From positions 12,214,001 through 12,278,000 of the forward strand of contig NC_061154.1 of the NCBI RefSeq assembly GCF_905220365.1: a DNA stretch of 64,000 nucleotides, given 5' to 3'. Below the pieces are notes generated by a model. The model made no database searches. It had not been told where the DNA came from and saw only the letters and a list, made by a program, of their open reading frames with translations. Origin of the DNA: Vanessa cardui. Taxonomy: Eukaryota; Arthropoda; Insecta; Lepidoptera; Nymphalidae. This document shows, one piece after another, positions 1 through 12,515 of the stretch (positions within the stretch are counted from its first letter, which is position 1; every line of letters begins with the position of its first letter). The position numbers and the translations under genes were made by a program.

Positions 1-214
1 CTTTAATTTCCTATACAATAATGATCGCGATTTGGATAATTAAATTTAATTTTGTAAAAAAATGTATGAATAGTATTTATATTTTGTAACAGTGACTATT
101 CATAACGACACATACAGTCGAGATGACTTTTAAAATGTCCAAAATATAAAGTTTCTCATTAATTTAAAAAAAGTAACTAAAATGCATTTTGTCTAGACTT
201 AGAACTGTATGTAT
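1..214. other. AT-rich non-coding DNA
   Basis: Nothing recognised. Confidence 0.5.
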
Positions 215-440
215 GATTACGTTATCGCCGGTAATGTCACCAAAGCGCCACCTAGTATTATGCGAACAAATCTCTGCATCTAGTCCCTACGTGCATACCG
301 AGTGCAGAGCTGCAAAGGTAACGACCCCTCGTACTTGAGACGTCGGAGGTCAGTGTCGCTGACGCCATTACGTTTTGCAATTATAACTTAGGCGAGACTG
401 GAACGTGGTCAAGCGCGTATAGGGTTGCCAGCTTATAAAT
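215..440. promoter_or_regulatory. GC-enriched island, unknown role
   Basis: Richer in G, C and CpG than the flanks, with words such as TTATCGCCGGTAATG and GACGTCGGAGGTCAGTG. No ORF. Perhaps a conserved regulatory element. Confidence 0.25.
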
Positions 441-1117
441 ATTCAAAATAGAACCTCCGAGCTTTTAACGCTAATAAGGCTTGTCTTGCATAATCATGTT
501 TTAGACGACAGTAATTTTCACAGACCAACGAGAATATATGAAAAAGAGGTACTTACAAAAAAAATTATAGTCTTACAGATCGTAAATTCGTAGTTTTTTT
601 TTATTAAAAAGTTTCTAATGAAACGACTGTTTAACCGAAAATATGATATCTGTGCGTGGTTAGCCCTAAAAACGTAAAATGTAAACGCGTTGCCCCAATA
701 TCAGCTCTAATGACGTACGCAACATGTTTTTCGACATGAATTTTTCATTATTATTGCAACAGTCACCAGTTGCAATAACAACGTCGATATACAAAATACA
801 TGAAATATTTAAATAACAAGCAGTGTGAGAGTGTCTGTAGCTATTTAATGCAGTAAGCGACACGATTCTGCATATTATTTGTGCTCGACTACGTCCAAGC
901 CTTAATAAGGCTATGTTATTCTAGTACTTATGTACCTGTAGTCTGGTTAGAATTAATTTGTACCGTAGATTTTTTTATTTACTTCTATGGCAAATAAATT
1001 ATACAGATGAAATCCAGATACATACCTGATAAGGCGACGGCATTTTTTGACGGATTTGAATGATAGTTTCATTTTTTCAGCAAACATAGCTGCTTGTTAT
1101 TATATTATAAAAGTAGC
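441..1117. other. AT-rich non-coding DNA
   Basis: Only short chance frames. Nothing recognised. Confidence 0.5.
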
Positions 1118-1430
1118 TGTGCCCGCGAATTTTTGCACGTTTGTATTTTCTAATAAGGTTATTATTGTAGCCTAAATTATTCCTTATTATCAGCTTACTG
1201 TCAGTAAAAGTCCCATCAAAATCGGCCCAGCCTTTCCAGAGATTACCCGGACCAAACAGACCGACAAAAAGGCAACAAAAAAAAGACAAAAGTCGAAATT
1301 ATAATAATATGATTTTGGTTTATGTACCGTGTTAACAAACATATGCGTTTAGTAAAAAGTTGTTATAAGTGTTACAAACAGACACTCCAATTTTATTATA
1401 TGCATAGAAGACTATATACTAAAACCTTTT
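1118..1430 (+). mobile_element. RTE-like LINE 3' end or derived short element
   Basis: It begins with the GTGCCCGCGA word typical of lepidopteran 3'-end repeats. It continues through AAAATCGGCCCAGCC and a run of CAGACCGACAAAAA, and ends near ACAAACAGACACTCC. This order matches a common family whose tail is seen again at 53.2 kb. The ORFs inside are not real genes. Confidence 0.5.
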
Positions 1431-3512
1431 CCGAATCAAGCTGCATAAAAAAAGTTATACAGGGTTTTAGAAACTTTATCATTAAAGAAAACAAAAAAAT
1501 CCTGTATTTTTAGTGTAGGTTAGCTATAAATGCTAATAAGTTCCCATTTAAAAATCATTGTACGGTTCATTTTAATGAAAAAACGCAGTGTTTCTAACAT
1601 TTAGGTAAACTTATCACTTGTTACTTTTTCAAATCTTAGTCCGTTCTTTGTTTAATAACATAACTTGCTGCAGTCAAATACATCTCCCGTTTTGACACGT
1701 AACGGAAATATGGTTAGCAAATACCAATGATTCGTACAAATGTGTTTGTCTTGGTGCAATAACCGCTTGTTTATATTGCATATTTGACAAATTAAAATAC
1801 TATATCGGTTACTTTCGTGTTAGGTATAAAGGAGCAGCTTTCTTGGAGTTCATATTTGCTTCATAACATATATAAATTTCGTAAAAACCCGTTCCGTGGT
1901 TTAGTCGTGAAAGCGTAACAGACAGAGTTACTTTCGTATTTATAGTGTTAGTAGGTATAGCTAGGTTAAATGTGATTTTATCTCTTGTTCATAAGAGTTC
2001 ATTATAGGTTTCTTTAAAGACTAATTTACATATTGGTTTAATTCGGTGAAGATTAATTGTTGTTAGAAGAGTCTTGATCTTACACTATTTTATTTCTTAT
2101 AGGCTCTATAGCATCGCACTAATTTCAATATGGCGCCCTGAAGATGTCATAGACCTGTGTTTTAAAAAAAATATATTTTTTCAGCTCAAACAACATATGA
2201 GTATTACTAGAAATTTTCCGCTGGCTTCCTTGTATTAATAAGCATATAATTTATAAATTCACGTCTCAGACGTAAGTTTAGACTTTAAACGAGAACTTAT
2301 TAAAAAAAAGTTATATTAATACGAATATTTCTAAAGTTAAGGATAAAAATTCCAATTTGATAATGAACTCTTGTCACAGATACGGAATCGATGTTTGTGT
2401 CGTATGAAATTAATTTAAAACGAATTCTTTGCATTTCATATTGCTGTTGCTAATACTGAATTTGTCCTTGTTGATGACCAGATAACCCCAAGTTGGTCTG
2501 GTCAAGCGATACGTAAATAAAAATGATTTGATTCGGAAGAAAAAACGAGTATTGCGACTGGTGGTGATTGGCCTTGCCATCCCAAGGAGGTTGCAAGGGG
2601 ACGCGTTCCTTGACCCACATTGAGATGAAACACATGCGTTAGCTTTGTACTTGTATTTATCACGACTATGGAAACTTAAGCATTTATTTTTACACGAGCA
2701 AATCTATCGTGGCTTTCACCGACAACATTCTTAAGCATTTCACGATCATCAGTCGGTATTCCTGATATGTATAGTACGTTAACACATATCGACATATAAA
2801 TACTGTTCTATATATTTAGATATTTTATGGGAATAAACAGGATGAAAATTATTAAAATTAAGTATTATTCGACTATGGTTCCAGTTGACGGAAAATGGAC
2901 CTAAAAAAATAAAAATAAAGAGTATTAATCTATCTATCATCCTATATACGAATTGTAGAAGCCAACTCAATCATATTAAAACAATAATGTGACAAGGCTT
3001 TTCTTAATAAATAATTATAATACATTTAGTTATTTAATATTAAATCAGATGACCGCGAGAAAGGAAAAGTATATTGCTCGAATGTTATTTATAGCCTATA
3101 AATAAAAATTTATAAGGTAAGATATTTTGTAACATTTTTCTTACATTGTTCATTTAATTTATATTTTAAGAACACTTTTTGTAAGCTAATAAAATATTTT
3201 CATATCAACATGCAAATGTTATGTTTGCGTTAACACATTTTATGATGCAATTTTTTATTTATGAAAGAAGGTAATTATAAAAGTAATTTTAAGTTGATTT
3301 TAATCCTCTTTCTACTAATAGTCGGGTCAGATGACATCGAGGTAGTTGAATATGATGATGATGGAGCCGGAACGTTCAGCTCGAGTTTGGCTCATTGGGT
3401 TTGTTTTAAAGGGCAAAGTTTTTTTATTATTGACATGATTTCAGATTTATGAATTTATCACTAATATTAATTACAAATTTATTTCTTCCAATGTATAGCT
3501 ACAAGTATAACA
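1431..3512. other. AT-rich non-coding DNA
   Basis: Short frames only. A less AT-rich patch at about 2555-2640 is not identified. Confidence 0.5.
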
Positions 3513-3752
3513 TTTAAATAAATATGAGACAACATCACATACATTACTCTGATCCCAATGTAAGTAGCTGGAGCACTTGTGTTATGGAAATCAGAAGTAA
3601 CGACGGTACCACAAACACCCAGACCCAAGACGACATAGAAAACTAATGGTAATCTACATCGACTCGGCCGGGAATCGAACCCGGGACCTCAGAGTGGCGT
3701 ACCCATGAAAACCGGTGTACACACGGACACACCACTCGACCATGGAGGTCGT
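3513..3752 (-). mobile_element. tRNA-derived SINE, family C
   Basis: On the minus strand the head reads GACCTCCATGGTCGAGTGG (box A-like), then GAGGTCCCGGGTTCGATTCC (box B) and CCGAGTCGATGTAGA. A body containing GTCTTGGGTCTGGGTGTTTG follows and an AT-rich end. The tRNA-like part is too altered in between to be a functional tRNA gene. It is the only full copy in the window and appears nearly intact. Confidence 0.65.
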
Positions 3753-3822
3753 CATAACATTTAAGTGGTTTGATGTATTTACTTTACAGTAACCCTTGTT
3801 TTATCTCAAATTCTACATGGAA

Positions 3823-3930
3823 ATGACCTTTTTGGTCTAGTGGCTAGCTTTTATGGCTGCAGTACCCGTGACCGGATCGAATTCCGGGTCTGACCGTCAA
3901 AGGGTTTACTGTTAGGCAATTCACAATAAC
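3823..3930 (+). mobile_element. second tRNA-like SINE head
   Basis: TTTTTGGTCTAGTGGCTAG looks like box A, and GATCGAATTCCGGGTC, about 50 bases later, looks like box B of a tRNA-derived SINE. The body downstream merges with the 3' region of the LINE remnant at 4.06 kb. Confidence 0.4.
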
Positions 3931-4057
3931 AAACCATTTTTATAATATATGATGAATACCACAAAATTTGGATCTCGATCATGGCTATGATGTTGTCAAG
4001 TCATAAGAATTAACAACATTAAATGCTTAAATATATATATACAAATATTAACTAAAA

Positions 4058-4260
4058 CTAGTTACTGTATAAATCTTGACCGCGTGGAATGGTGGCAAGA
4101 ATGCTAGCAGCATTTCCCCGTTGAATCGCAATTCCGATCCTCTGGGCAAAAAACGAACCAGCCCTCCTGTCACTAGTGGAGGCAATGAGGCGAGGTGTTA
4201 TACTTTTGATGAAGCTTTTTGCACCACTACTCTAAGGGCCAAGCGTTTCGACAGCAAACT
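4058..4260 (-). mobile_element. LINE remnant, C-terminal end of the reverse-transcriptase ORF
   Basis: Read on the minus strand, the frame gives AVETLGP, one stop, then SGAKSFIKS..., FFAQRIGIAIQRGNAASIL and a natural-looking end before TAG at 4058-4060. The pattern ETLG...QRI.IAIQRGNAASI is one I know from the C-terminus of insect retroelement polyproteins. The internal stop shows it is dead. AT-rich 3' UTR-like DNA follows down to about 3930. Confidence 0.5.
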
Positions 4261-4614
4261 TTGTCAAGTCTGGTCAAAGTCAAAATTGTTTATTTGCCTT
4301 CGGTTCTCCTAAATCGGAATAGAAGTTACGTCAACAGCATTTATTTTCGTACTTTGTTTTAGCGGAATATATTTGGAAAGCATATTCATATATTATATAA
4401 GTGTAGCAATGAATGGTCTTTTAGATTTGACTAAGAGCATTTATTTTTCAAATTGACGAGTCTGAATTTACACTTGATAAATAATAGAGGACGATGAAAC
4501 CGTATTTCTTCTTCTGTATCATTTTTTATTATTAAACACAAACTAAATACAATTACAGTTTCAGAGAGGAGGCAGTTACAGAAAAGCTTAAATTTAGTGA
4601 TGGTAAGATTTAGT

Positions 4615-4868
4615 TTGCGGCTGCCTGGTGAGGTACCACTCATCACGTATTCTACCACAAAGCAGCAATACTTAGTATTGTTATGTTCCGATTTAAAGTA
4701 TGAGAATGAGATAAGGGATATAAGATTGTATGTAGTTTCAAAATTTTGTGGCGTATCATTGATGTGATAAGTAGTTAATATTTCTTACAGCGCATATATC
4801 TATGGGCGGTGGTACAAACCATCAGATGATCTATTTACCATTCTACCTATCTATATCATAAATAATGT
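4615..4868 (+). mobile_element. SINE-like family B, diverged
   Basis: TGGTGAGGTACCACTCATCA, AATACTTAGTATTGTTATGT, GTTAATATTTCTTACAGCG and CTATATCATAAATAA mark the body and end. The middle is rearranged. Confidence 0.5.
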
Positions 4869-5451
4869 CCTTCAGAATTCAAAGACCAACCTCAAGTGTT
4901 GACAATGGATGTCCAGCATATATGATGAGGCGGTCGATGACACGTCGACAGCATGCATAGAAAGACCGCAAACACGCATCACTGATGAAAGTGTTGGAGA
5001 ACTGTGTAAGCGGGATGAATACTGGTGAAATCACAACACAAGGTTGCAATAGCGCTGTAATACATGCTATAAAATGTCGAAAGTAACATCCATGATTCAT
5101 GTTTCTGCATATTTTACGGAACAGGATTTCCGAAATGGTCAAAATAACATTACAGTCGTAATTGCTGATAAAATTATTCATTACATTGTTAACGGCTGTT
5201 AAATACAAAAAATATATTTGACGTTAGACATTATGTGACAGTGGGGAATTAGTCCCCCTAGATAAGTATACTAATTTTTTTGTAACATTTCCCAATGAAC
5301 GCGTTTCTTATTAGCGATAGAATGATTATATTGGTAAAAATACTTAAATAATATGTGCGCATGAGCCAACAATGACTGACTCAATCGCATGAATAACGTG
5401 CGTAAGAATAGAATACGCAGTAAATTTTTTATAACTGTATTATTTTTTATA
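4869..5451. other. non-coding, frame on minus strand not believed
   Basis: A 109-codon minus frame (4879-5208) and a 78-codon frame (5271-5507) have no recognisable motif. The second runs into a family B SINE. Confidence 0.4.
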
Positions 5452-5705
5452 ATAATGGTAGGGGAATGAGCCACCTGATAAGCTACCCAATTGATAGTGG
5501 TATCCACCGACTATAGACATTGGCACTGTAAGAAATATTAAAAATTCCTATACTTCAATACGCCACCAACCTTCAAAGCCTAGATGTTATATTCTGTGCC
5601 TATATTTCGGCTCAATGGCGCACTCATCTTTCAAATTCACAACGCAACAATACTAAGCATTTGACCGTCTGGCGATAGAATATATAAGTGGATGGTACCT
5701 AACCC
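5452..5705 (-). mobile_element. SINE-like family B, minus strand
   Basis: Reverse-complement copy. GAGCCACCTGATAAG, GCACTGTAAGAAATATTA, GCAACAATACTAAGCATTTG and GGATGGTACCTAACCC are the antisense landmarks. Confidence 0.5.
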
Positions 5706-6059
5706 TCCAACATGTAAATAAATATGATTCAATAATTACAGAACTAAGTTATAATATAATTAACAACATATATGTATGTAATTCACGAGGTACATTTCAA
5801 AAGAACAAAACCACTTAAAGTTTAACAATAATCGTGATAATGAATAATGATACAAGAATAGATGTTAATAATAAAAATTATGTAATTTCATTTATAAGGT
5901 AAATATTTAAAACTACCCTGCAAAAAAAAGTTAGTAGAAAAGAACGATCCTTTTAATAATTTTTTTTTCATAAAATGATGCTTAAAAATACTACGTTGAA
6001 AACACGTTTTACGTGTATTGGCCGAGTTAGGAAACAGCTATGAAACTGTCGTTTTCTAC
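5706..6059. other. AT-rich non-coding DNA
   Basis: Nothing recognised. Confidence 0.5.
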
Positions 6060-6245
6060 AATTCTATGAAGATCGGATCGGAAGCGAGCGCGTTGCGGCC
6101 GCCTGACGTCACCACGCAAAAGTGAACCAACCAGTTTTTGTACCAGCCCCAATTTAACGTTTGATTCCTTATGCATAACTTGAGCGCTGTGCCCTAAGGT
6201 CGTCTGTGATTCAAGGACAGCGATCTTAATAGGTTATTCTTATAA
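6060..6245. promoter_or_regulatory. GC-rich island with a CRE palindrome
   Basis: Contains GCGTTGCGGCCGCC and a perfect TGACGTCA (6104-6111), the CREB/ATF site, followed by non-repetitive mixed-composition DNA to about 6245. No ORF. Enhancer or promoter-like by composition. Confidence 0.35.
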
Positions 6246-7347
6246 TTCGATCATTTATAAAAAGATAATTTCGACTTTGTTTGTATTCAAATATACTTAA
6301 TGAAACAAATTACTGTGACTTACAAAATTATTAAATAATCACAAAAATACTTCCATTAAAAGTAATATTTAAGCCAAATATGTGTAAAAATTTCAATGTA
6401 CTCTAAAACTTCAAGCTTTTTATGTATGTAATAAAATGTATTATTTCTAATAAAGCAAATTTTCTATACAGTTATTAAGAACGGTCAGATACTTAGTCAA
6501 TTGTTAACGACAGACTTATGACATTGTTCCGATTCTGCTCAGAACAACAATAGGCGATAAAGCATGGTTTTGTATTTTTTTAAATGAAATTTTAAGTTGT
6601 CGTATAGCAAAGAAGCTATACACAATGTTTATTTTGTTTCTTAGAAAATATTTGAGCGATTTGAAAAAGTTAATGCGATTTTAAGCAGTTATTTACGATT
6701 AAACTTCAATAATTTTTATTTATGTAATATATGTTAATGTCATCAACAGAAATATTAATGTTGAAATTACTCATATTAAATGTTATAAAGGAAAATGTTG
6801 TTATTATGTTCTAACTTAAAACTTGACTTAAATCATTCGTATATAACGTATAGAATTGTAGTTTTAATGTTCACTGTAAATAAAATCTCTTTTCATATTA
6901 ATTTTTTACAGTTTTGTTTTGTTTTGATTCATACGGCAAAGGTAAAAATGTATTATTCCAAAAAAGAAAGCATCCAACAAAAAGCAACTATAAAAAGTTT
7001 GGCACACAAATAAAGTGTCGCGATGTTATAGTTTATATTTATCTGAAAGTTTATAATTATGTCGATTGATATATTTTTCAGAATATTTTTGTGGGATATA
7101 ATTGGCAATAAGCTTTGAGATATTTAATCGCTTCCGATGAAATGATCAAACCACGAAAGTAGGTAATAATATGGAGATTACAACTTGGAATATTAGGGTA
7201 ACCATGAGGTACGAAACAGTACATAATACTTCACAAATTTCTGTATTTGTAGGCAACTATCGATGCAGGCTTCCTTTTTAAGGCAGGAGGACTTAGCTAG
7301 TAATTAATTAACTCCATTAAATTTATAATTTTTGTTAATTAATTGTA
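6246..7347. other. AT-rich non-coding DNA
   Basis: A 72-codon chance frame at 6795. Nothing else recognised. Confidence 0.5.
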
Positions 7348-7661
7348 GAGCTGAGATGGCCCAGTGGATAGAACGCGTGCATCTTAACCGATGATTGCGG
7401 GTTCAAACCTAGGCAAGCACCATTATATATAAGTATGTGCTTATTTTGTGTTTATAATTCATCTCGTGCTCAGCGGTGAAGGAAAATATCGCGAGGAAAC
7501 CTGCATGTGTCTAACTTCATCGAAATTCTGCCACATGTGCATTTCACCAACCAGCATTGGAACAGCGTGGTGGAATATGTTCCAAACCCTCTCCTTAATG
7601 GACGAGGAGGCCTTATCTCAGCAGTGGTAAAATGTACAGGCTGTTACTTTACTTTACTTTT
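7348..7661 (+). mobile_element. tRNA-derived SINE family A, full copy
   Basis: The head GAGCTGAGATGGCCCAGTGG holds box A, and GCGGGTTCAAACCT holds box B. The body runs through CATCTCGTGCTCAGCGGTGA and AGGAGGCCTTATCTCAGCAG to CAGGCTGTTAC, followed by an ACTTT repeat tail. The overlapping 60- and 90-codon frames here are SINE sequence, not genes. Confidence 0.75.
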
Positions 7662-8699
7662 AATTATATGCCAATATTCTAATGTAGTGCCAGCAATATA
7701 TAATATAATGATTAATTCTGCACAACTTATTAAAAAAGCAAAGCCGTGTTTTTTCAATTGTCTTACAAGCTATCTTTAAAAGATTTATACAGGCTGGCGT
7801 ATTTAAGCATAAGCTTTAGGAGGAAATCTCTTATAGTCTGGTAACATCATGGTTTATCGACTTTATAACAAAACATATAACATATCTGTTGTAGTCAAAT
7901 TAAATATTTAACCTATTATTCGCTCATATATCATCATCGAAATGATGTAAGGAACAAATCCGTTATGTAATATTACACAAAAAGCAAGTTTATTTCATAC
8001 TGTTTAAAGATGAAATTTAAATAGTGGAAGTCTGTAACATCTATTGAAAGCCATACTTATCTCTGTCCATATTACATAGTGGCAAAGTATTACGATTTAA
8101 GTTAGTAATATCAGTTATATGAGAATCAATTTTTGGCACTAGATAGCTTAATGTATTCAATAACTATGAGTAAGTTTTAACCATTTTTAACCGGAGCACT
8201 AAATATTTACATCAAATAAAAAGATACGGCGAAATTCCACTAACGATATATTTGATTAGAAAAATCGAATCTGTTTATATGATATTATGATAATAATACG
8301 CAGAGCTTGAAATTTATTGATAGTTAATAAATGTTTATTATTTATTAATGGTTATTTAGAACAAGATAAAAACACACTGACGAAGGGGTCGACTGAATGA
8401 AAATTTAGGACGTTATATTCGCAATAGACAAATTTATGCGTGTCATATTTCATAAGAATCAATGGTACCTACATCCATCGCTTACCCTTACTTCAATTAG
8501 ATATTGGTACGGGATGTGATTTCTGGGTTCCTACAAAACCTCGTAACCGGTTTTGGAATTATCATTAGAAGCGTAATTATTTTTCGTCAATACTGTCGTG
8601 TTCAGGTCAGATATTGTCTTTTTGACGTAATTGTGTTAATTATAAATACATAATGTCAGTTATATTTGAATAATTACTAACGATTTTATTCTTTTGCCC
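7662..8699. other. AT-rich non-coding DNA
   Basis: Nothing recognised. Confidence 0.5.
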
Positions 8700-8815
8700 T
8701 AAATGGCCAGAGCTGTGCGAGTGAGTTCGACATTAATTTTAGACGTGTTTGGTCAAAACGGGGACTGCATGTCACTGCACGTGCCTCACGCGACTCGCGA
8801 AGCTTATTTAGATTC
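8700..8815. promoter_or_regulatory. small GC-enriched element
   Basis: Starts GGCCAGAGCTGTGCGAGTGA and ends near CACGCGACTCGCGAAGC. A 70-codon + frame crosses it, but its second half is AT-rich and leucine-rich, so I read it as non-coding. Confidence 0.22.
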
Positions 8816-9196
8816 TATTAACGTTATCTTTCTAACATATATGATATCATTACTACTATTAAATTTATTGTTCTTACTTTACGCCTTAAATATTCAGATC
8901 GCACATACGATTTAGACACAGCTAGATACAATTTAGACACATGGATCATCGATATTATGAACGATGATAATATCGATGGTTATGATATTTCTCATGAAAT
9001 TAAGCAAGATGTTCATTGAAAAACAAACAAAATATATTATTTATTTAGTTAGTACTAATATCTATCACATTATAATACTAGTTGATTCAATATTTAAATC
9101 ATACCTTTTTTTATTACTAGAAATATTTAAATCATGGCTTACAACAAAAGGCACGAATTAAATGAACAGTTGAATATTTTAATATAAACAAACAAG

Positions 9197-9290
9197 TTAT
9201 AGCCCGCGGTTTCGCTTACATTATAAGGGTTATTCGGTAAGTATTATTTAGGCATGAAAAGTAGCAGTCGACATACAGACAGATTTTCTC
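9197..9290 (+). mobile_element. short RTE-like 3' remnant
   Basis: TAGCCCGCGGTTTCGCTTA followed some 65 bases later by GACATACAGACAG is the shortened layout of the same class of 3' ends as at 1.1 kb. Confidence 0.35.
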
Positions 9291-10784
9291 TCGAATGTAT
9301 AACAAGCGAGCGAGTAGAACATCAAATCAGACCTTTATGCCGAAAATTCGTTTTAGCTTTAGTCTTTCAGAAATACAACACATTGTGGTCACATTGTAAA
9401 GTTATTTGTAACTAAAGTAATAAAAACACGGTTACTCATAGGTCATTGGTGCCCACGCAGAACGCTTTGTTGGTTTCTGACAGACAATTTAATGATTAAA
9501 AATAATATAAAAATTCTTCTCGATGACCCTTAATGTGAACGAATTCGTAAAGCATTTTTCTTCTCGATTATAATGTATTACTGTATCGATCATGTTATAC
9601 TTGTTTTTATATTCGCGAATTTGTTTTTCGATATTTTTTTTTAGATGAATATTTTATCGAAGGAACAAATTATCAATTGATACTGTTTTCAAATATTATT
9701 CTTATTTAAAAGAAATACGTGGTTAAGCATTGGTCATTAACACATACACATTCACACTAAAACAGTGAACTAAAAAATTGTTGCCATTCGCAAAGAAGTC
9801 TAGGCTGCACCTTGTAAAGTTTATGCCACATAGCAAAAGATTAACTAGTTTCATCAGATTTGCAAAATATATGTAAAATTAATAAAATGTTGATTTTTTA
9901 TAATTTTATTTACTGTAAGCATTAATTGTCTTACCATTTAAAAAAGTATTATCCACATAAATTGCTTAATTTGAATTTCTGATGCGTGATCTTTTATTAT
10001 ACGCTTGCATTATTTAAGACCACACAGACGGGCTGTTAACCACCTTCAAATAACATTATTTAGACCACTAGTCGACATTGTAATACCGCTCGAGTATACG
10101 AATAATATTATAAAAATCCGGTATCCGCGATCTGATATTGAAATTTTGGTTCTGCAAGGTTTTACTAATAACGGCATCGACGGATTTTTTGTATTCGTCT
10201 TTGTTTTAGTATTCTTTTTTGCAACGTACTTCACATTAATTCTGCTGTATTTATTGTGCTTTGTCTTCCCTGTTTATAAACAAATGTTGACTATGTTCAC
10301 TGATATTAATATATTACAATATTGATTATCAATAAGATAAAAGTCAGACTTAAAAATTACGGTCAATTTGAGTCTGTAGTTTGTAGAAATGAAAAAAATA
10401 AATGAAAAGTGTTATATATATCATACTTGTGTATGTTTATTATTTTTTGTGCGTTCAATGGGAAATAAATTAATGCGATTGATATGGTATGGTTTCCAAA
10501 AGTCTATCGAAAGATTGATATAAACTGCATAATATATTATTTTTCTCTGAGAAACTTAAGTTCATAACCTATATTGTTCTCTTTTCAAAAGATCACAATA
10601 TAATAATGGCAATTGTAGCTGGCCTAAAATTTTCTGTACTTATAATCTAGAAATTACATACATGTTTTATAAATAAAAATATTAATTAATCTTAAATGTA
10701 TGAAACAAGTGTTAAGAAAAGAGACGTGCTAACACACTACGGGAGAATAGATCGGTGGGTAGCAAATCTTATAAAAAAAACTTT
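9291..10784. other. AT-rich DNA with a 106-codon frame of doubtful value
   Basis: The + frame at 10005-10325 starts at TTG and is rich in Phe, Leu and Val in its second half (a T-rich tract). No motif or splice support was found. It overlaps an open minus frame. Confidence 0.35.
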
Positions 10785-10960
10785 ACCCGTGCGAAGTCGG
10801 GTCGCGCAGCCAGTGTTATAGAAAGAGCTTCAATTGTTATTTGTTTGCTCATGTCCAGAGATTAGCTCTAAATCTGATTCCGATTTAAAAGAAATGTATT
10901 TGCGTTAGACACATCATTTGTTTAGGAAGACTAGCGAACCGTTTCGCACGGGTGCAGTTC
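10785..10960 (+). mobile_element. fragments related to family D
   Basis: CCCGTGCGAAGTCGGGTCG at about 10786 and CGTTTCGCACGGGTGCAG at about 10938 are the GC-rich start words of family D in both orientations. Little else of the element remains. Confidence 0.3.
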
Positions 10961-11549
10961 ATTAATAAAGAAAATGATATGATATCAATATAATGTGTAA
11001 CCCATATATCACTCAGGAACAATATAGCTTTTTATCAGATATTTTTTAAATATTTCATCATTAGTTCCGAGGATAATTCCCTACTTACAAAGAATCAAAT
11101 GTTACCCCTTTACCCCTTTAGGGCCCACAGAGACGAGCTGGTATCATAATAGAATAATATGTTACGTGATTGTTCAGTAAGAATGTTAATATTATCCGAG
11201 ATAATGTTTTATGGGCGATGATTCATAAAAACATTTGACTTTATATTTTATAAAAATTTAAATCGTTTTGCCGTATTTCCTGCAGATCTCTGAAGGTTAC
11301 GAATAAGTCATGTCTACAGACCACACGAGATCAAGACAGCCGACAATATTTTTGGAATAGAACCTCAATTAAAATAATTTAATGATACATTATAATAATA
11401 TAAGGATTTATCGAATGATTTAAATACAAACAAAATTTATTGATTATCAATATATTTCCCAATTAAATAAAAAAAAAAAACAAATATTTAACTAATCGGG
11501 TCGTATCAAAGAGCTACATTATAATATAATAACGTGAAGTAAGAACTCG
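10961..11549. other. AT-rich non-coding DNA
   Basis: Nothing recognised apart from a repeated CCCCTTTA word at about 11104-11121. Confidence 0.5.
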
Positions 11550-11800
11550 TTTATCTTAACTAGAGATCATGGGTTCGTATCTGTGGACGCATCATTGGGA
11601 TTTCACGTACTTAATTTATATTTAAGTATTTATAATTATCCCGTGCTCAATTAAAACATCGTGAGTAAGCCTGTGTCAAATACAATATTGTCAAGTTTGT
11701 ATGACCGTCGGTCCGCTTTAAAACATTGTGGTGGAGTTCTGAGCCATTTTAGGTGAGGTATTTGTCCAATCTTGGGAAATACGAGTATTGACTGTTCCTC
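11550..11800 (+). mobile_element. old SINE family A copy
   Basis: ATCTTAACTAGAGATCATGG, GGTTCGTATC, TTTATAATTATCCCGTGCTC, ACATCGTGAGTAAGCCTGTG and ATTGTGGTGGAGT keep the order of the family at low similarity. Confidence 0.4.
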
Positions 11801-11883
11801 CAATGAAAGTGATATGTTCTGTATGATAACTAATATAAATGATTGAACTATATTTGATAGAAGATATATCTATTTTTAATATT

Positions 11884-12092
11884 ATGAGGTAGGTAGGCGG
11901 TCGGGTACATGGGTCCCCTTATGTTTGGTGCCAAAGCCAAACAGATATTCTTATAGCAATAAGAAGTACTAATCATTAATTGCATCACCAATGCGCCACC
12001 ATGCCTAGTTACACTGGCTCACTCACCATACTGGAACACCAATAATAAATACATAATTATGTTTGGCGGTACAATATCTAATAAGTAAGTTA
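11884..12092 (-). mobile_element. SINE-like family B, minus strand, diverged
   Basis: Antisense landmarks: AATGCGCCACCATGCCTAG, ACTGGCTCACTCACC and GGCGGTACAATATCTAATAA. The tail-side half is worn. Confidence 0.5.
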
Positions 12093-12404
12093 GGGTAACT
12101 AATTTCTCTAAAATGCTTATAAATATAAATAACAATTGACCATCATTGAAAAAAAATGTAAATAACAATTGAGAATCATCAGTTAAATCCATACACGATT
12201 ACAGATAACATAAAGTAAGTGTAGATTTAACATTTATTGAAAGTACCCACATGAACTGTTATTATTAAAATTTAATTAAACCGTGTAAATTTTAACATGT
12301 GCCAAAATATTTAAAAAAAAAACCGAATAAAAAAACAATCATTTAAAATTCTTATAAATCATATAAGCATTTGTTATGAGTCTTAACTACTAATCACGGT
12401 TATC

Positions 12405-12515
12405 TCTTTTTTCAAACGCGATATTGCATGGCGGCTTGCAACAGTGCAGTGATTATTGCCTCGGGTTAGTTAGCCGCCTCACGTTAACTTGGGCTATGAT
12501 TAATTGACTTCCATA
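12405..12515. promoter_or_regulatory. small GC-enriched element
   Basis: CGCGATATTGCATGGCGGC, GTTAGCCGCCTCACG and a TTAATTGACTT homeodomain-like word, in an otherwise AT-rich stretch. No ORF. Confidence 0.22.

Noticed and set aside
3655..3735. tRNA gene on the minus strand
   Set aside because: Boxes A and B are good, but the cloverleaf between them is not, and a SINE body follows, so it is a SINE head.
4076..4312. 78-codon + ORF with a plausible-looking composition
   Set aside because: It is the antisense shadow of a LINE C-terminus whose minus-strand motif is recognisable.
7448..7779. 60- and 90-codon + ORFs
   Set aside because: They are the SINE at 7348-7661 in two frames.
10005..10325. 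106-codon + ORF
   Set aside because: It starts at TTG, has a T-rich second half, and no motif. It is probably chance, though not disproved.
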